Below, one piece after another: positions 31,750 to 39,945 of a stretch of 45,025 nt of DNA (position 1 is the stretch's first letter; the number at the start of each line of letters is the position of its first letter). The notes beneath the pieces were generated by a model. It saw only the letters and a list, made by a program, of their open reading frames with translations. It made no database searches and was not told the DNA's origin. A program made the position numbers and the translations under genes. The stretch is from JBKPCD01 sp046727175 (GTDB lineage Bacteria; Acidobacteriota; Vicinamibacteria; Vicinamibacterales; 2-12-FULL-66-21): NCBI GenBank assembly GCA_046727175.1, contig JBKPCD010000077.1, positions 1 through 45,025 of the forward strand, read 5' to 3'.

Positions 31750-32742
31750 GTGCCTCCACCCATCGTACTCGTCACCCCGCCCGAGCTTCAGCGCGGCGCA
31801 GCGGCCTTCAGGTCCACGACGGCCGTCACGTGCATCGAGGCGCCATCCGACGAGGATGCGCTCGCCGAGGCGATTCGCACGTCGGGTGCTCGTCACGTCA
31901 TCGTCGGCGGTGTGCCGTACCGTGACCGTCTCTATTCGACGCTGCCGGCTCGTGGCGTGATTGCGAGATTCGGCGTCGGCTACGACAACATCGACAGGGT
32001 CAAGGCGACCGCTGCGGGGTTGTTCTGCACGAACACGCCGGGCGTGCTGGATCAATCCGTCGCCGAGTTGACGCTGCTGCTTGTCGCGGCGGCCGCCCGA
32101 CACGTGACGACGATGGCCGCGCAGATGAGGCAAGGGACGTGGGCGCCGATCGAGGGCACAGAACTGCGGGGGCGAACGCTCGCGATTGTCGGCTACGGCC
32201 GAATCGGATTGGCCGTGGCTCGCATCGCGTCGCGCGGGTTCGAGATGCGCGTAATCGGCTATCGGCGATCACGGTCCGGAGTCGCTGGAAGTGACGGCGA
32301 ATTCGCCGAAATCGCGACCGATTTCGGCGATGCGGTTCGTGAGGCGGATTTCGTCAGCCTTCACATTCCGGCGGGTTCCGAGAACAGGCATTTCATCAAT
32401 CGCGAGCGGCTGTCGCTTCTTCAGCCACACGCGTGGTTGATCAACACTGCCCGTGGTGCGGTCGTCGACGAAGGCGCCCTTTACGACGCGCTCGTCGAGC
32501 GCCGCATCGCGGGCGCCGCCCTGGACGTGTTCGACCGCGAGCCGTATCAGTCGATCGACTCGCAGCGGGATCTCCGAATGCTTGAAAACGTGATCGCAGT
32601 GCCGCACGTCGGCAGCCACACGGTCGCGTGTAATCGGCGGATGGCCGAGCGCGCACTCCAGAACATCGTCCTCGCCGAAGCCAGGAACTTCGCGGCCATG
32701 GATCTGATCAACCCGGATGTCTTGCGACTCCGAGCCGACTGA
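31750..32742 (+). CDS. D-isomer-specific 2-hydroxyacid dehydrogenase
   Basis: 330 residues, GTG start. NAD-binding motif GYGRIGLAVA, catalytic Arg in NTARGAVVDE, Glu in DVFDREP and His in PHVGSHT: the complete D-2-hydroxyacid dehydrogenase set. It reduces or oxidises 2-keto/2-hydroxy acids with NAD(P). The substrate is unknown. A divergent LarA-type epimerase and KDG kinase suggest a sugar acid such as 2-keto-gluconate. The usual Shine-Dalgarno position is filled by a heptamer array, so translation initiation may be weak or leaderless. Confidence 0.88.
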   Translation: MPPPIVLVTPPELQRGAAAFRSTTAVTCIEAPSDEDALAEAIRTSGARHVIVGGVPYRDRLYSTLPARGVIARFGVGYDNIDRVKATAAGLFCTNTPGVLDQSVAELTLLLVAAAARHVTTMAAQMRQGTWAPIEGTELRGRTLAIVGYGRIGLAVARIASRGFEMRVIGYRRSRSGVAGSDGEFAEIATDFGDAVREADFVSLHIPAGSENRHFINRERLSLLQPHAWLINTARGAVVDEGALYDALVERRIAGAALDVFDREPYQSIDSQRDLRMLENVIAVPHVGSHTVACNRRMAERALQNIVLAEARNFAAMDLINPDVLRLRAD

Positions 32743-32785
32743 CGGCACCCGAATCTGGTCGCGTCGCGTGCTTCGCGCCAATTCG

Positions 32786-32810
32786 ACTTCGTACCTTCGT
32801 GGGCTTCGTG
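32786..32810. repeat. Short word array (NCTTCGTN), period 8-9
   Basis: ACTTCGTA, CCTTCGTG, GGCTTCGTG in the 139-nt gap before the PQQ dehydrogenase gene. Two further such words (CCTTCGTG, TTCTTCGA) occur near 36801. Confidence 0.4.
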
Positions 32811-32881
32811 CGGTGCCCATGGGCCGTTTCGCCAGCCGATGTGCTAAGGTGCTCGCGGTGCGCCTCCATCGGAGGTACGGC

Positions 32882-34450
32882 ATGAGTCTGAGAACGGCCG
32901 CTGGCGTGTCAGTGACCGGCGCACTGGCGTTGGTGGCTTTGGTGCTTCCCTTGTCCACCCGTCTGCCTGCGCAGAATCCGGCGGCTGGGCAATCGCCAAA
33001 CGGCGGGCCGACTGGACGGGGCCGGGGCCCGCGCGATCCCAACACAGAGAAATACGCGACGTATTGTGCCGGCTGTCATGGGTCGACGTTGTCCGGCGGC
33101 CGCGCTCCGACGTTGCTGGACGATACCTGGCATTTCGGCGGCGACGACGCGTCGTTGATGCAGAGCATTCGGGAGGGACGGTCGGGAACGGAGATGCAGC
33201 CGTTCAAGTCGGTCTTCAGCGACGAGGAGATCAAGGGACTGATCGACTACATCAGAGCGCAGGCGGTCCTCGCGACAAACAGTGCGTCGCGCGCGCAGAG
33301 TCCCGCCGGTCAGGTCGTGAAAGCCGAACAGCACGCGTTCAAATTCGAAGTGGTGACCGACGGGATCTCCACGCCATGGGCACTCGCGTTCACGCTCGAT
33401 GGACGCCTGCTCGTGACCGAGCGAAGCGGCGCACTCCGCGTCATCGAAAATGGAAAGCTCCTGCCAAAACCAATCGAGGGGACGCCGTCCGTCTGGACGG
33501 AACAGGACGGCGGCCTTTTCGACGTGGAGCTGCACCCGGACTACGCGAAGAACGGATGGATTTATCTTTCCTACGCGGATCCAGGTCCCGATGGCAGCTC
33601 GATGACGGTGATCATCCGCGGCCGTGTCAAAGGCGGACGCTGGGTTGACCAGGAGGTGTTGTACAAAGCGCCGCCGGAGTTGTACTGGGTCGGCAACATT
33701 CATTACGGATCCCGATTCATCTTCGACAAACAGGGTCACCTGTTCTATTCGATCGGCGACCGCGGCCACGAGGCGGACGCGCAGGATCTCTCGAAACCCA
33801 ACGGCAAAATCCATCGCGTCAACGACGACGGATCGATCCCGAATGACAATCCGTTCGTGAACAGGCCCGGAGCGCTTCCGTCGATTTGGAGCTACGGTCA
33901 TCGCAACCCGCAGGGGTTTGCATTTCACCCCGTCACGGGCAAGCTGTGGGAATCCGAGCACGGACCGACCGGAGGCGATGAGCTGAATCGCATCGAGCCA
34001 GGGCACAACTACGGCTGGCCGATCGTGCATTTTGGTCAGCCCACGCCGAACCGCGGAGGGACGCCGCCTGGCGCCGCGACTCCAACTCCTCCTCCACCGA
34101 CGGAAGGAATGGATCTGCCGGTGAAGTACTGGAATCCATCGATTGCGCCGAGCGGCATCACGTTCTACACCGGCGACAAGTTTCCGGAGTGGAAAGGCGA
34201 TCTCTTCGTCACCGGGCTTGGCGGCGAAGCGCTTCGCCGTCTCGAGACCGACGGCGACAAGGTCGTGCACGAAGAAATCGTGTTCAAGGGTTTCGGCCGC
34301 GTTCGCGACGTCGTCACCGGACCCGATGGTTTCCTGTATGTTGCGCTGAGCATTCCTGGCGTGCGAATGTCGGATACGACGCCCGGCATGATCGTTCGAA
34401 TGATTCCAGCGGATGAGGGGAAATCGAACGGAACGAGGAAGGACCAATGA
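32882..34450 (+). CDS. PQQ-dependent sugar dehydrogenase with N-terminal cytochrome c domain
   Basis: 522 residues from the ATG at 32882, preceded by GGAGG. Signal peptide, then a cytochrome c domain with haem motif CAGCH (Cys62, Cys65, His66) and a distal Met in GTEMQPF. From about residue 145 a glucose/sorbosone dehydrogenase propeller follows (WALAFTLDGRLLVTERSGAL, SYGHRNPQGFAF, ESEHGPTGGDELN). Such enzymes oxidise aldoses outside the cytoplasm and pass electrons to the respiratory chain, here probably through their own haem. The stop overlaps the next start as ATGA, so it is coupled to the MBL-fold protein. Confidence 0.9.
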   Translation: MSLRTAAGVSVTGALALVALVLPLSTRLPAQNPAAGQSPNGGPTGRGRGPRDPNTEKYATYCAGCHGSTLSGGRAPTLLDDTWHFGGDDASLMQSIREGRSGTEMQPFKSVFSDEEIKGLIDYIRAQAVLATNSASRAQSPAGQVVKAEQHAFKFEVVTDGISTPWALAFTLDGRLLVTERSGALRVIENGKLLPKPIEGTPSVWTEQDGGLFDVELHPDYAKNGWIYLSYADPGPDGSSMTVIIRGRVKGGRWVDQEVLYKAPPELYWVGNIHYGSRFIFDKQGHLFYSIGDRGHEADAQDLSKPNGKIHRVNDDGSIPNDNPFVNRPGALPSIWSYGHRNPQGFAFHPVTGKLWESEHGPTGGDELNRIEPGHNYGWPIVHFGQPTPNRGGTPPGAATPTPPPPTEGMDLPVKYWNPSIAPSGITFYTGDKFPEWKGDLFVTGLGGEALRRLETDGDKVVHEEIVFKGFGRVRDVVTGPDGFLYVALSIPGVRMSDTTPGMIVRMIPADEGKSNGTRKDQ

Positions 34451-35679
34451 TCCGTGCGATCGCTCGCGTTCTCGTGATCGGTGCGCTCGCTGCGGCGGTA
34501 CCCGCGGCGCAGACGCGGGCGTCGAAGACACTCGACATGTACGTGGTCGACGTCGAAGGCGGAGGGGCGAAGCTGTATGTGTCACCCTCTGGTGAGACGC
34601 TGCTCGTCGATACCGGGAATCCGGGGGGACGCGATGTCGAACGCATCATGGCCGTGATCAACGAAGCCGGCGTCAAGCAGCTCGATCACGTGCTCCTCAC
34701 GCATTACCACATCGATCACATCGGCGGCCTGCAGGAACTGGCTCAGCGGATCCCCATCCGGCACTACATCGATCACGGGCCGACGGTCGAGGAACGAGAG
34801 CAGGTTGCCGGTTTTCAGCAGGCGTACGCGGAGCTCTATCAGAAGGGGACGCACACGGTCGCCAGGCCGGGCGACAAGGTTGCGCTTGCGGGCGTCGAGT
34901 GGACGATCGTCACGTCAGCAGGGCAGGCCATCAAGAAGCCGCTCGCAGGTGGCGGCAAACCTAATCGCGCCTGCTCCGAGTTTACGCCCCGAGAACCGCG
35001 AGATACCTCACGTGATGAAAATGGCCAGTCGGTCGGCAGCGCCATCGTCTACGGAAAGTTCCGCGCTATTGACCTCGGAGATTTGCTCTGGAACAACGAG
35101 TTCGATCTGATGTGCCCAAACAATCCTATCGGGCCGATCGACGTCTACATCACGTCACATCACGGGACCGATCCTTCCGGTTCGCGCGCGCTCGTGCACG
35201 GCCTCCAGCCGCGGGTTGCTGTCACCCAGAACGGCACGCGAAAGGGCGCGACGACGCAGACGTTCGATACATTGCAATCATCGCCAGGCTTCGAAGACGT
35301 CTGGCAGGTTCACTGGGCGTACGCCGGCGGCATCGAGCGCAACCCGGCGGGGGTGTTCATCGCGAACGTCGATGATCCGGCGGCGGTTGCCGCCGTGTTG
35401 GCTGCACCGCCGGGTGCCGGGCGCGCGGGATCTCCTGGCGCGACTGCGTCGGCTTCCGCGCCGCCCGGCCAGCCTGGTGCAGCACCAGCTCCGGCGCCGG
35501 GCGCGACTGCGACGTCTGGTCCGCCGCTCGACGCAGCTCGGGATGAGCCGCAAGGCGGTGGGCGCGGCGGCGGACACACCGGGCCGGCGTACTGGATCAA
35601 GGTGTCAGCGCAGGCCGATGGTTCATTTACCGTTACGAACAGTCGGAACGGGTTCAGTAAAACGTACTCGCCCCGATGA
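34447..35679 (+). CDS. Secreted metallo-beta-lactamase-fold hydrolase
   Basis: 410 residues with a signal peptide (MIRAIARVLVIGALAAAVPA). The zinc motif HYHIDH (H-x-H-x-D-H) is at about residues 87-92. Later ligands are likely in GDLLWNNE and TSHHGTDPSGS, giving a ComEC/Rec2-like arrangement of the MBL fold. Residues about 315-380 are a Pro/Ala/Gly-rich linker, after which a small C-terminal strand pair follows. Substrate unknown. ATGA overlap with the PQQ dehydrogenase gene. The stop codon lies in the loop of a perfect 7-bp hairpin (CCCCGAT/ATCGGGG). Confidence 0.85.
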   Translation: MIRAIARVLVIGALAAAVPAAQTRASKTLDMYVVDVEGGGAKLYVSPSGETLLVDTGNPGGRDVERIMAVINEAGVKQLDHVLLTHYHIDHIGGLQELAQRIPIRHYIDHGPTVEEREQVAGFQQAYAELYQKGTHTVARPGDKVALAGVEWTIVTSAGQAIKKPLAGGGKPNRACSEFTPREPRDTSRDENGQSVGSAIVYGKFRAIDLGDLLWNNEFDLMCPNNPIGPIDVYITSHHGTDPSGSRALVHGLQPRVAVTQNGTRKGATTQTFDTLQSSPGFEDVWQVHWAYAGGIERNPAGVFIANVDDPAAVAAVLAAPPGAGRAGSPGATASASAPPGQPGAAPAPAPGATATSGPPLDAARDEPQGGGRGGGHTGPAYWIKVSAQADGSFTVTNSRNGFSKTYSPR

Positions 35680-35703
35680 AATCGGGGTTCGCGATTCGGG
35701 GTT
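35671..35703. repeat. Hairpin plus heptamer array (CGGGGTT)
   Basis: CCCCGAT-GAA-ATCGGGG (35671-35687) contains the TGA of the MBL-fold gene in its middle. The array CGGGGTT, CGCGATT, CGGGGTT (35683-35703) continues from it and runs into the paired-hairpin repeat. Confidence 0.6.
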
Positions 35704-35704
35704 C

Positions 35705-35760
35705 GTAGGGCGCGGTCTTTCAGACCGCGCCGCGGCAGGGCCTGAAGGCCCCGCCCCACA
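35705..35760. repeat. Paired-hairpin intergenic repeat, copy 6
   Basis: GTAGGGCGCGGTCTTTCAGA opens stem 1 (GGCGCGGTCT-TTC-AGACCGCGCC); stem 2 is GGGCCTGAAGGCCC; it ends CCCCACA. It lies between the MBL-fold and DUF1080 genes. Confidence 0.78.
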
Positions 35761-35788
35761 ATGGCGAGGACGGACGCGGAGGCAATCA

Positions 35789-36688
35789 ATGAATGTCCGC
35801 GCTTTTCTTGTCGCCGCCACGGTGATTGGCGGTTCATTAGTTGGTCTCGAGGCTGCGCAGCAAAGCGCGGCGGCCGCGAAACCGAAGAGCGATCCGAATC
35901 AGAAGGAATGGATTCAGCTGTTCAACGGCCGCGACCTCGGCGACTGGATCATCAAGTTCGCAAAGCACGACCTCGGCGAGAACTTCAACGACACGTTCCG
36001 CGTCGAGGACGGACTCCTCAAAGTGCGCTACGACAAGTGGACGAATTTCGACGGCGAGTTCGGCCACATCTTCTACCGTCGTCCGTTCTCGTACTACTTG
36101 CTGGCTGCGGAATACCGGTTCGTCGGCGAACAGGTGAAGACCACGCGGACCAATCTCGGATGGGCGATTCGCAACAACGGGTTGATGCTTCACGCGCCGG
36201 ATCCGAAGACGATGCTGAAGGATCAGGATTTTCCGATCTCGATCGAGGTGCAGCTGCTTGGAGGTCTGAGCGACGGCAAGCCCCGATCCACGGCGAATCT
36301 CTGCACGCCGGGCACGAACGTCGTGATGAACGGACAGCTGTTCACCCCGCACTGCACGAACTCGAAATCCAAGACCTACGACGGCGATCAGTGGGTGCGT
36401 GTGGAAGTGCTGGTTCATGGCGACGAACTGGTGCGTCACATGGTCGAGGGAGAGACCGTCCTCGAGTACTCGAAGCCGCAGATCGGTGGCGGCAACGTGG
36501 CGCCCGTCGATCCTGCCGTCAAGATCGATGGAACGCCTCTCACGGGCGGCTACATCGCGCTTCAGGCGGAGACCGCACCGATCGACTTCCGCAAAGTGGA
36601 ACTCGTCAACCTCGAAGGCTGCACCGATTCGAAAGCCTCGAACTACAAGAGCTACATCGTGAAATCCAATCCGTCGATGTGTCGGTAA
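35789..36688 (+). CDS. DUF1080 (3-keto-disaccharide hydrolase type) secreted protein
   Basis: 299 residues from ATG 35789 with GGAGG upstream; signal peptide MNVRAFLVAATVIGGSLVGL. The DUF1080 beginning WIQLFNGRDLGDWIIK is clear; the rest is a concanavalin-like sandwich (GHIFYRRPFSYYLLAAEYRF and TGGYIALQAETAPIDFRKVE). DUF1080 proteins are glycoside-hydrolase-16-like; some hydrolyse 3-keto-glycosides. Here it follows a PQQ sugar dehydrogenase in the same orientation, which would fit oxidation followed by keto-glycoside cleavage. That is inference. Its stop codon is inside the first unit of an octamer array. Confidence 0.85.
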   Translation: MNVRAFLVAATVIGGSLVGLEAAQQSAAAAKPKSDPNQKEWIQLFNGRDLGDWIIKFAKHDLGENFNDTFRVEDGLLKVRYDKWTNFDGEFGHIFYRRPFSYYLLAAEYRFVGEQVKTTRTNLGWAIRNNGLMLHAPDPKTMLKDQDFPISIEVQLLGGLSDGKPRSTANLCTPGTNVVMNGQLFTPHCTNSKSKTYDGDQWVRVEVLVHGDELVRHMVEGETVLEYSKPQIGGGNVAPVDPAVKIDGTPLTGGYIALQAETAPIDFRKVELVNLEGCTDSKASNYKSYIVKSNPSMCR

Positions 36689-36767
36689 TGCGGTAACTCG
36701 GTGGCTCGGTGGCTCGGTAGTTCGGTAGATCGCGAACGCCGGGGCTCGGGGTTCGGGGCTCGCGCAT
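36683..36767. repeat. Octamer array (CGGTNNNT) followed by heptamer array (CGGGGNT)
   Basis: Six 8-nt units: CGGTAATG, CGGTAACT, CGGTGGCT, CGGTGGCT, CGGTAGTT, CGGTAGAT (36683-36730). Then three 7-nt units CGGGGCT, CGGGGTT, CGGGGCT from 36740. The first unit contains the last codon and the TAA of the DUF1080 gene. Confidence 0.8.
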
Positions 36768-36831
36768 CGTTCGACCAAGAGCGTGAGGCCGACTCGCGAA
36801 CCTTCGTGTTCTTCGACGCAGGGAGAGCTGA

Positions 36832-37659
36832 CTGAAACTCATTCGCACGCGCGGCGGCTGGATTCTGGAAAGAGACGGTCACCAGTTCCACGTATCGCCC
36901 ACCGACGCTTCCAACCTGACGACACGGGAAGACCTGCCAGAGTTCCTTCGTTCGCTCGATGCGTCACTGAAACCGGCCGCCGCGTCTTCCCTCGCCGATC
37001 CGCTCGCGCCGCTCGAACGTCAGGAGGTGTGGGCCGCGGGCGTCACGTATCTTCGAAGCCGCACCGCACGGATGGAGGAATCGAAAGCGGCAAGCGGCGG
37101 CCACTTCTACGATCTGGTGTACGGCGCCGATCGTCCGGAGCTGTTCTTCAAGTCGGCGGCCTGGCGCGTCGTGGATCCCAACGAGCGCGTGCGCATTCGT
37201 CGAGATGCGCGCTGGAACGTGCCCGAGCCGGAGCTCGCGCTGCTGATCTCACCGAAGGGGCGCATCCTCGGCTACACGGCGGGCAACGACATGAGCTCGC
37301 GCGACATCGAAGGCGAGAACCCGCTGTATCTGCCCCAGGCCAAGGTGTACGACGGATCGTGCGCGCTGGGTCCGGCGATCCTGATCACCTCCGAGCCGAT
37401 CTCTTCGAATACGCGCATTCAGCTCGAGATTCGCCGCCGTTCGCAGGTGGCGTTCAGCGGGTCGACGACACTCTCGCAGATGAAACGGAATCTCGCGACG
37501 CTGGTCGACTACCTCTACAGAGAGACGAGCTTTCCTGACGGCTGCGTGCTCCTCACCGGAACCGGCGTCGTGCCGCCGGACCATTTCACGTTGGAGCATG
37601 GAGATGAGATCGCAATCAGCATCGATGGAATCGGGACCCTGAGGAACACGGTGGACTAA
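36832..37659 (+). CDS. Fumarylacetoacetate hydrolase (FAH) family protein, apparent CTG start
   Basis: The FAH barrel is clear: metal ligands Glu132 and Glu134 (VPEPELALL) and Asp153 (GNDMSSRD), then KVYDGSCALGP and LLTGTGVVPP. A GTG at 37027 would give 210 residues but cut off 65 coding residues upstream that read as normal protein (ILERDGHQFHVSPTDASNL, then EDLPEFLRSLDASLK). In that extension there is no ATG, GTG or TTG. The frame is closed by TGA at 36829-36831. The first sense codon is CTG, preceded by GGGAGAG at a suitable distance, so a CTG start is the best reading (275 residues). Members cleave or isomerise or decarboxylate 2,4-diketo or 2-hydroxy-dienoate acids; the substrate here is unknown. 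Confidence 0.75.
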   Translation: MKLIRTRGGWILERDGHQFHVSPTDASNLTTREDLPEFLRSLDASLKPAAASSLADPLAPLERQEVWAAGVTYLRSRTARMEESKAASGGHFYDLVYGADRPELFFKSAAWRVVDPNERVRIRRDARWNVPEPELALLISPKGRILGYTAGNDMSSRDIEGENPLYLPQAKVYDGSCALGPAILITSEPISSNTRIQLEIRRRSQVAFSGSTTLSQMKRNLATLVDYLYRETSFPDGCVLLTGTGVVPPDHFTLEHGDEIAISIDGIGTLRNTVD

Positions 37660-37669
37660 CCGAGCACGC

Positions 37670-37779
37670 AGGATAACAGGAGAGAAGGCAGTTAACAGGA
37701 GAAAGGGAGCAGGGGAGAAGACGAATTATGTTTTCCTCTCCCTTTCTCCCATTCTCCTGTTGTTTATCTCCCGCTCTCT
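37670..37779. repeat. Inverted word array (TTCTCCTG type)
   Basis: Left arm 37670-37722 contains GGATAACAGGAGA and TTAACAGGAGAAAGGGAG. Right arm 37735-37779 carries CTCTCCCTTTCTCCCATTCT and CCTGTT, the reverse complement. Word spacing is 7-8 nt. The right arm ends at the stop of the convergent amidase gene. Confidence 0.7.
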
Positions 37780-39499
37780 AGGGGCGTTTCACGAAATCAC
37801 TTGCCAGCGGTGGCGTGCTCTTCGGCGGCACGCGATGCTGCGTCGCCTGCTCGAAGGCGTAGGCGATTGCGATGAGCCGCGGCTCGCTGAATGCGCGTCC
37901 CGAGAACGTGATTCCGAACGGCGCCGGCTCCGGCGTGAATCCGGCTGGAAAGTTGTTCGGGGGCGCCGGCAGCGGAACAGGCGCAAAGCCGCCGGGGACG
38001 ACGATGCTCGGGTAGCCAGCTTTGGCCGGGGCGGCCGCGCCCTGATTGCGCGGGAACAGGATCGCGTCGAAGTCATCATCGGTTCCCTGGATGCCGTCCG
38101 GCCCGTTGTAGACCGCGTCGAGCCCGCTGCGCGTCAGCTGAAGATCCTTCGCTCGATCCGCCTGATACCGGATTGTGTCGGCGCTGCCGGGATTGGTGTT
38201 GAGCTGATCCACCGCGAGGAAGATGTTCTGGTTGTACTTCCCAGGGTGGGCGGTGTTGTAGACGACGATGTCGTGCTGGGTGTGCATCGGCGAGTTCGGT
38301 CGATGCGTGAGGTACTCGTTCAGATCGTGCTTCTGGCCGAACATCAGCACCGTCGAGCAGTTCGTGGGCGCCGGGAACGCCGTGCAGATGCCGAATGCCG
38401 AGATGTCGGCCTGATTGGGTATCTCGTGCGGATCGTCGACGAACGCGCCCTCAGCTCGCATGACGGCAATCGCGTCGTTGATGACCTGCAACTGATCGGC
38501 CGTGAGGCTGGTGAGGTAGGGCACGTGCGGGACCGCTATCCGGGCGCCCTTGAGAGCATGCTTGTCGAGGAACTGTGTGTAGTCAGAAAAGCACCTTCCC
38601 GGCTGGAGGCACGGCGCCGTCGCGCCGTCGGCCGGATCGAAACCGGCGACGACGCCGAGCAGCGCGGCCGCATCCGCCACCGTGCGCGCGAGCGGACCGG
38701 CGGTGTCCTGGTCCGCCGTGATCGGCAGAATGCCCGTGCGGCTGACGAGGCCGAGCGTCGGCTTGATGCCGACGACCATGTTTGCCGTTCCGGGGCTCAA
38801 GATCGATCCTGAGGTTTCAGTACCGATTGCAACCGTGACCAGATTCGCGGCGACCGCGATTCCCGATCCCGAGCTCGATCCGCCGGGCGTCAACACGGGC
38901 CGCCCGTCGTTGAACGGCGCTGTGGTCCGAGGATCCGGCCGCGGATCGTACGGGTTGTATCCCTGGCCCCCCAGGTCGCTGTAGCCCGAGACGTTGTTCG
39001 TCGACATGAAGTTGGCGAACTCCGTCAGCGTCGCCTTGCCGAGGATGATCGCTCCGGCCTCGCGCAGCCTGGCGGTGATGAACGCATCGTTGGGTGGAAT
39101 GGCCTGCGCAGGGGTTCCGGCAAAGAACGACGGCGAGCCGGCCGTCGTCGGCATGTCGTTCGTATCGACGTTGTCCTTCAAGAGCACCGGGATACCGAAT
39201 AGCGGATTCGTCTTGTGTCCGCGCCTTCGCTGGTCGTCGATGGCGCGCGCCTCTTCGACGGCATCGGGATTGATGTCGATGAACGCGTTGACGAGCGATT
39301 CGTACTTGCCGATGCGCGCCAGGTACATCTTCACGAGCTCCTCAGACGTGAGAAGGCCGGTCCGCAGCGCGTGCTGCAGTTGGTCGATGGTCGCATCGAC
39401 CAGTTGCACTTCGCTGCGCGGACGATCGGGCGGCTTGTCGGCGATGAGCGGAATGACGAAAAGTGCCAGGGCGATGACGACGAATGGCGTTCGCTTCAC
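37778..39499 (-). CDS. Secreted amidase-signature (AS) family hydrolase
   Basis: 573 residues from the GTG at 39499, which has AGGGGGT upstream; no ATG fits. A signal peptide follows (MKRTPFVVIALALFVIPLIA). The Ser-cisSer-Lys triad of the amidase signature family is present: Lys108 (VLLKDNVDT), Ser208 (PGGSSSGSG) and Ser232 (ETSGSIL), with the standard 24-residue Ser-Ser step. It hydrolyses an amide outside the cytoplasm; the target is unknown. It is too long and exported to be a GatA subunit. It stands alone between a word array and the nucleotidyltransferase remnant. Confidence 0.88.
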   Translation of the reverse strand: MKRTPFVVIALALFVIPLIADKPPDRPRSEVQLVDATIDQLQHALRTGLLTSEELVKMYLARIGKYESLVNAFIDINPDAVEEARAIDDQRRRGHKTNPLFGIPVLLKDNVDTNDMPTTAGSPSFFAGTPAQAIPPNDAFITARLREAGAIILGKATLTEFANFMSTNNVSGYSDLGGQGYNPYDPRPDPRTTAPFNDGRPVLTPGGSSSGSGIAVAANLVTVAIGTETSGSILSPGTANMVVGIKPTLGLVSRTGILPITADQDTAGPLARTVADAAALLGVVAGFDPADGATAPCLQPGRCFSDYTQFLDKHALKGARIAVPHVPYLTSLTADQLQVINDAIAVMRAEGAFVDDPHEIPNQADISAFGICTAFPAPTNCSTVLMFGQKHDLNEYLTHRPNSPMHTQHDIVVYNTAHPGKYNQNIFLAVDQLNTNPGSADTIRYQADRAKDLQLTRSGLDAVYNGPDGIQGTDDDFDAILFPRNQGAAAPAKAGYPSIVVPGGFAPVPLPAPPNNFPAGFTPEPAPFGITFSGRAFSEPRLIAIAYAFEQATQHRVPPKSTPPLASDFVKRP

Positions 39500-39751
39500 G
39501 GTGACCCCCTTGGCAAATGGCTGTCGCACAGAATGTGCGGCACCTCCGGCGGCGCGCATGATACTTCAACCGACGGCTTTTGGCTTAAGGCGTCGAAGCC
39601 GGATGTTTTCGGCGCGACTGGCTGGTGAGGCGGACCGCCCAGAGCGTCACGGGCCCAAACTTCACTGGCATAGAATGCCGTGGAGGATGCGCCCATTCGC
39701 GCTTGCGGCGAGAAGCACACGCTCAGCGGCGCCGCGCTGATTTTGAGATGA

Positions 39752-39945
39752 ATGAATGGAAGCGCCCGAACGCGGGTAGACTTCACAGGATTGTGGGCGA
39801 ATCGTCGTGCCGTCCAGGTCGCCGTTGGGGTCGATGTGCAGATACCAGCGTCGAGGATCTGATCCGCACGAAGAAAGTGAGCGCGCGCCCAAAGGACCTC
39901 GAGGACATTCGGCTGCTGCGGATTTTGTCCGAGGAATCGAAATGA
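39752..39945 (+). pseudogene. Remnant of a nucleotidyltransferase-like gene
   Basis: Two overlapping frames each carry part of one protein end. The frame from ATG 39752 encodes RVDFTGLWANRRAVQVAVGV and stops at 39860-39862. The second frame (from about 39849 to TGA 39945) encodes VEDLIRTKKVSARPKDLEDI, the typical C-terminal pattern of small MNT/AbiEii-like nucleotidyltransferases (EDLI-x-x-K-x-x-x-RPKDL-x-D). The N-terminal catalytic part is missing. The remaining 250 nt of the gap (39500-39751) shows no other gene. The remnant ends in an ATGA overlap with the next gene, as an intact two-gene unit would. Confidence 0.4.

Noticed and set aside
32909..34585. Long minus-strand open frame opposite the PQQ dehydrogenase
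   Set aside because: It mirrors the codon structure of the real gene and has no family features.
35216..35788. N-terminal extension of the DUF1080 protein into the MBL-fold gene
   Set aside because: It lies out of frame within the MBL gene; ATG 35789 has a good ribosome site and a signal peptide.
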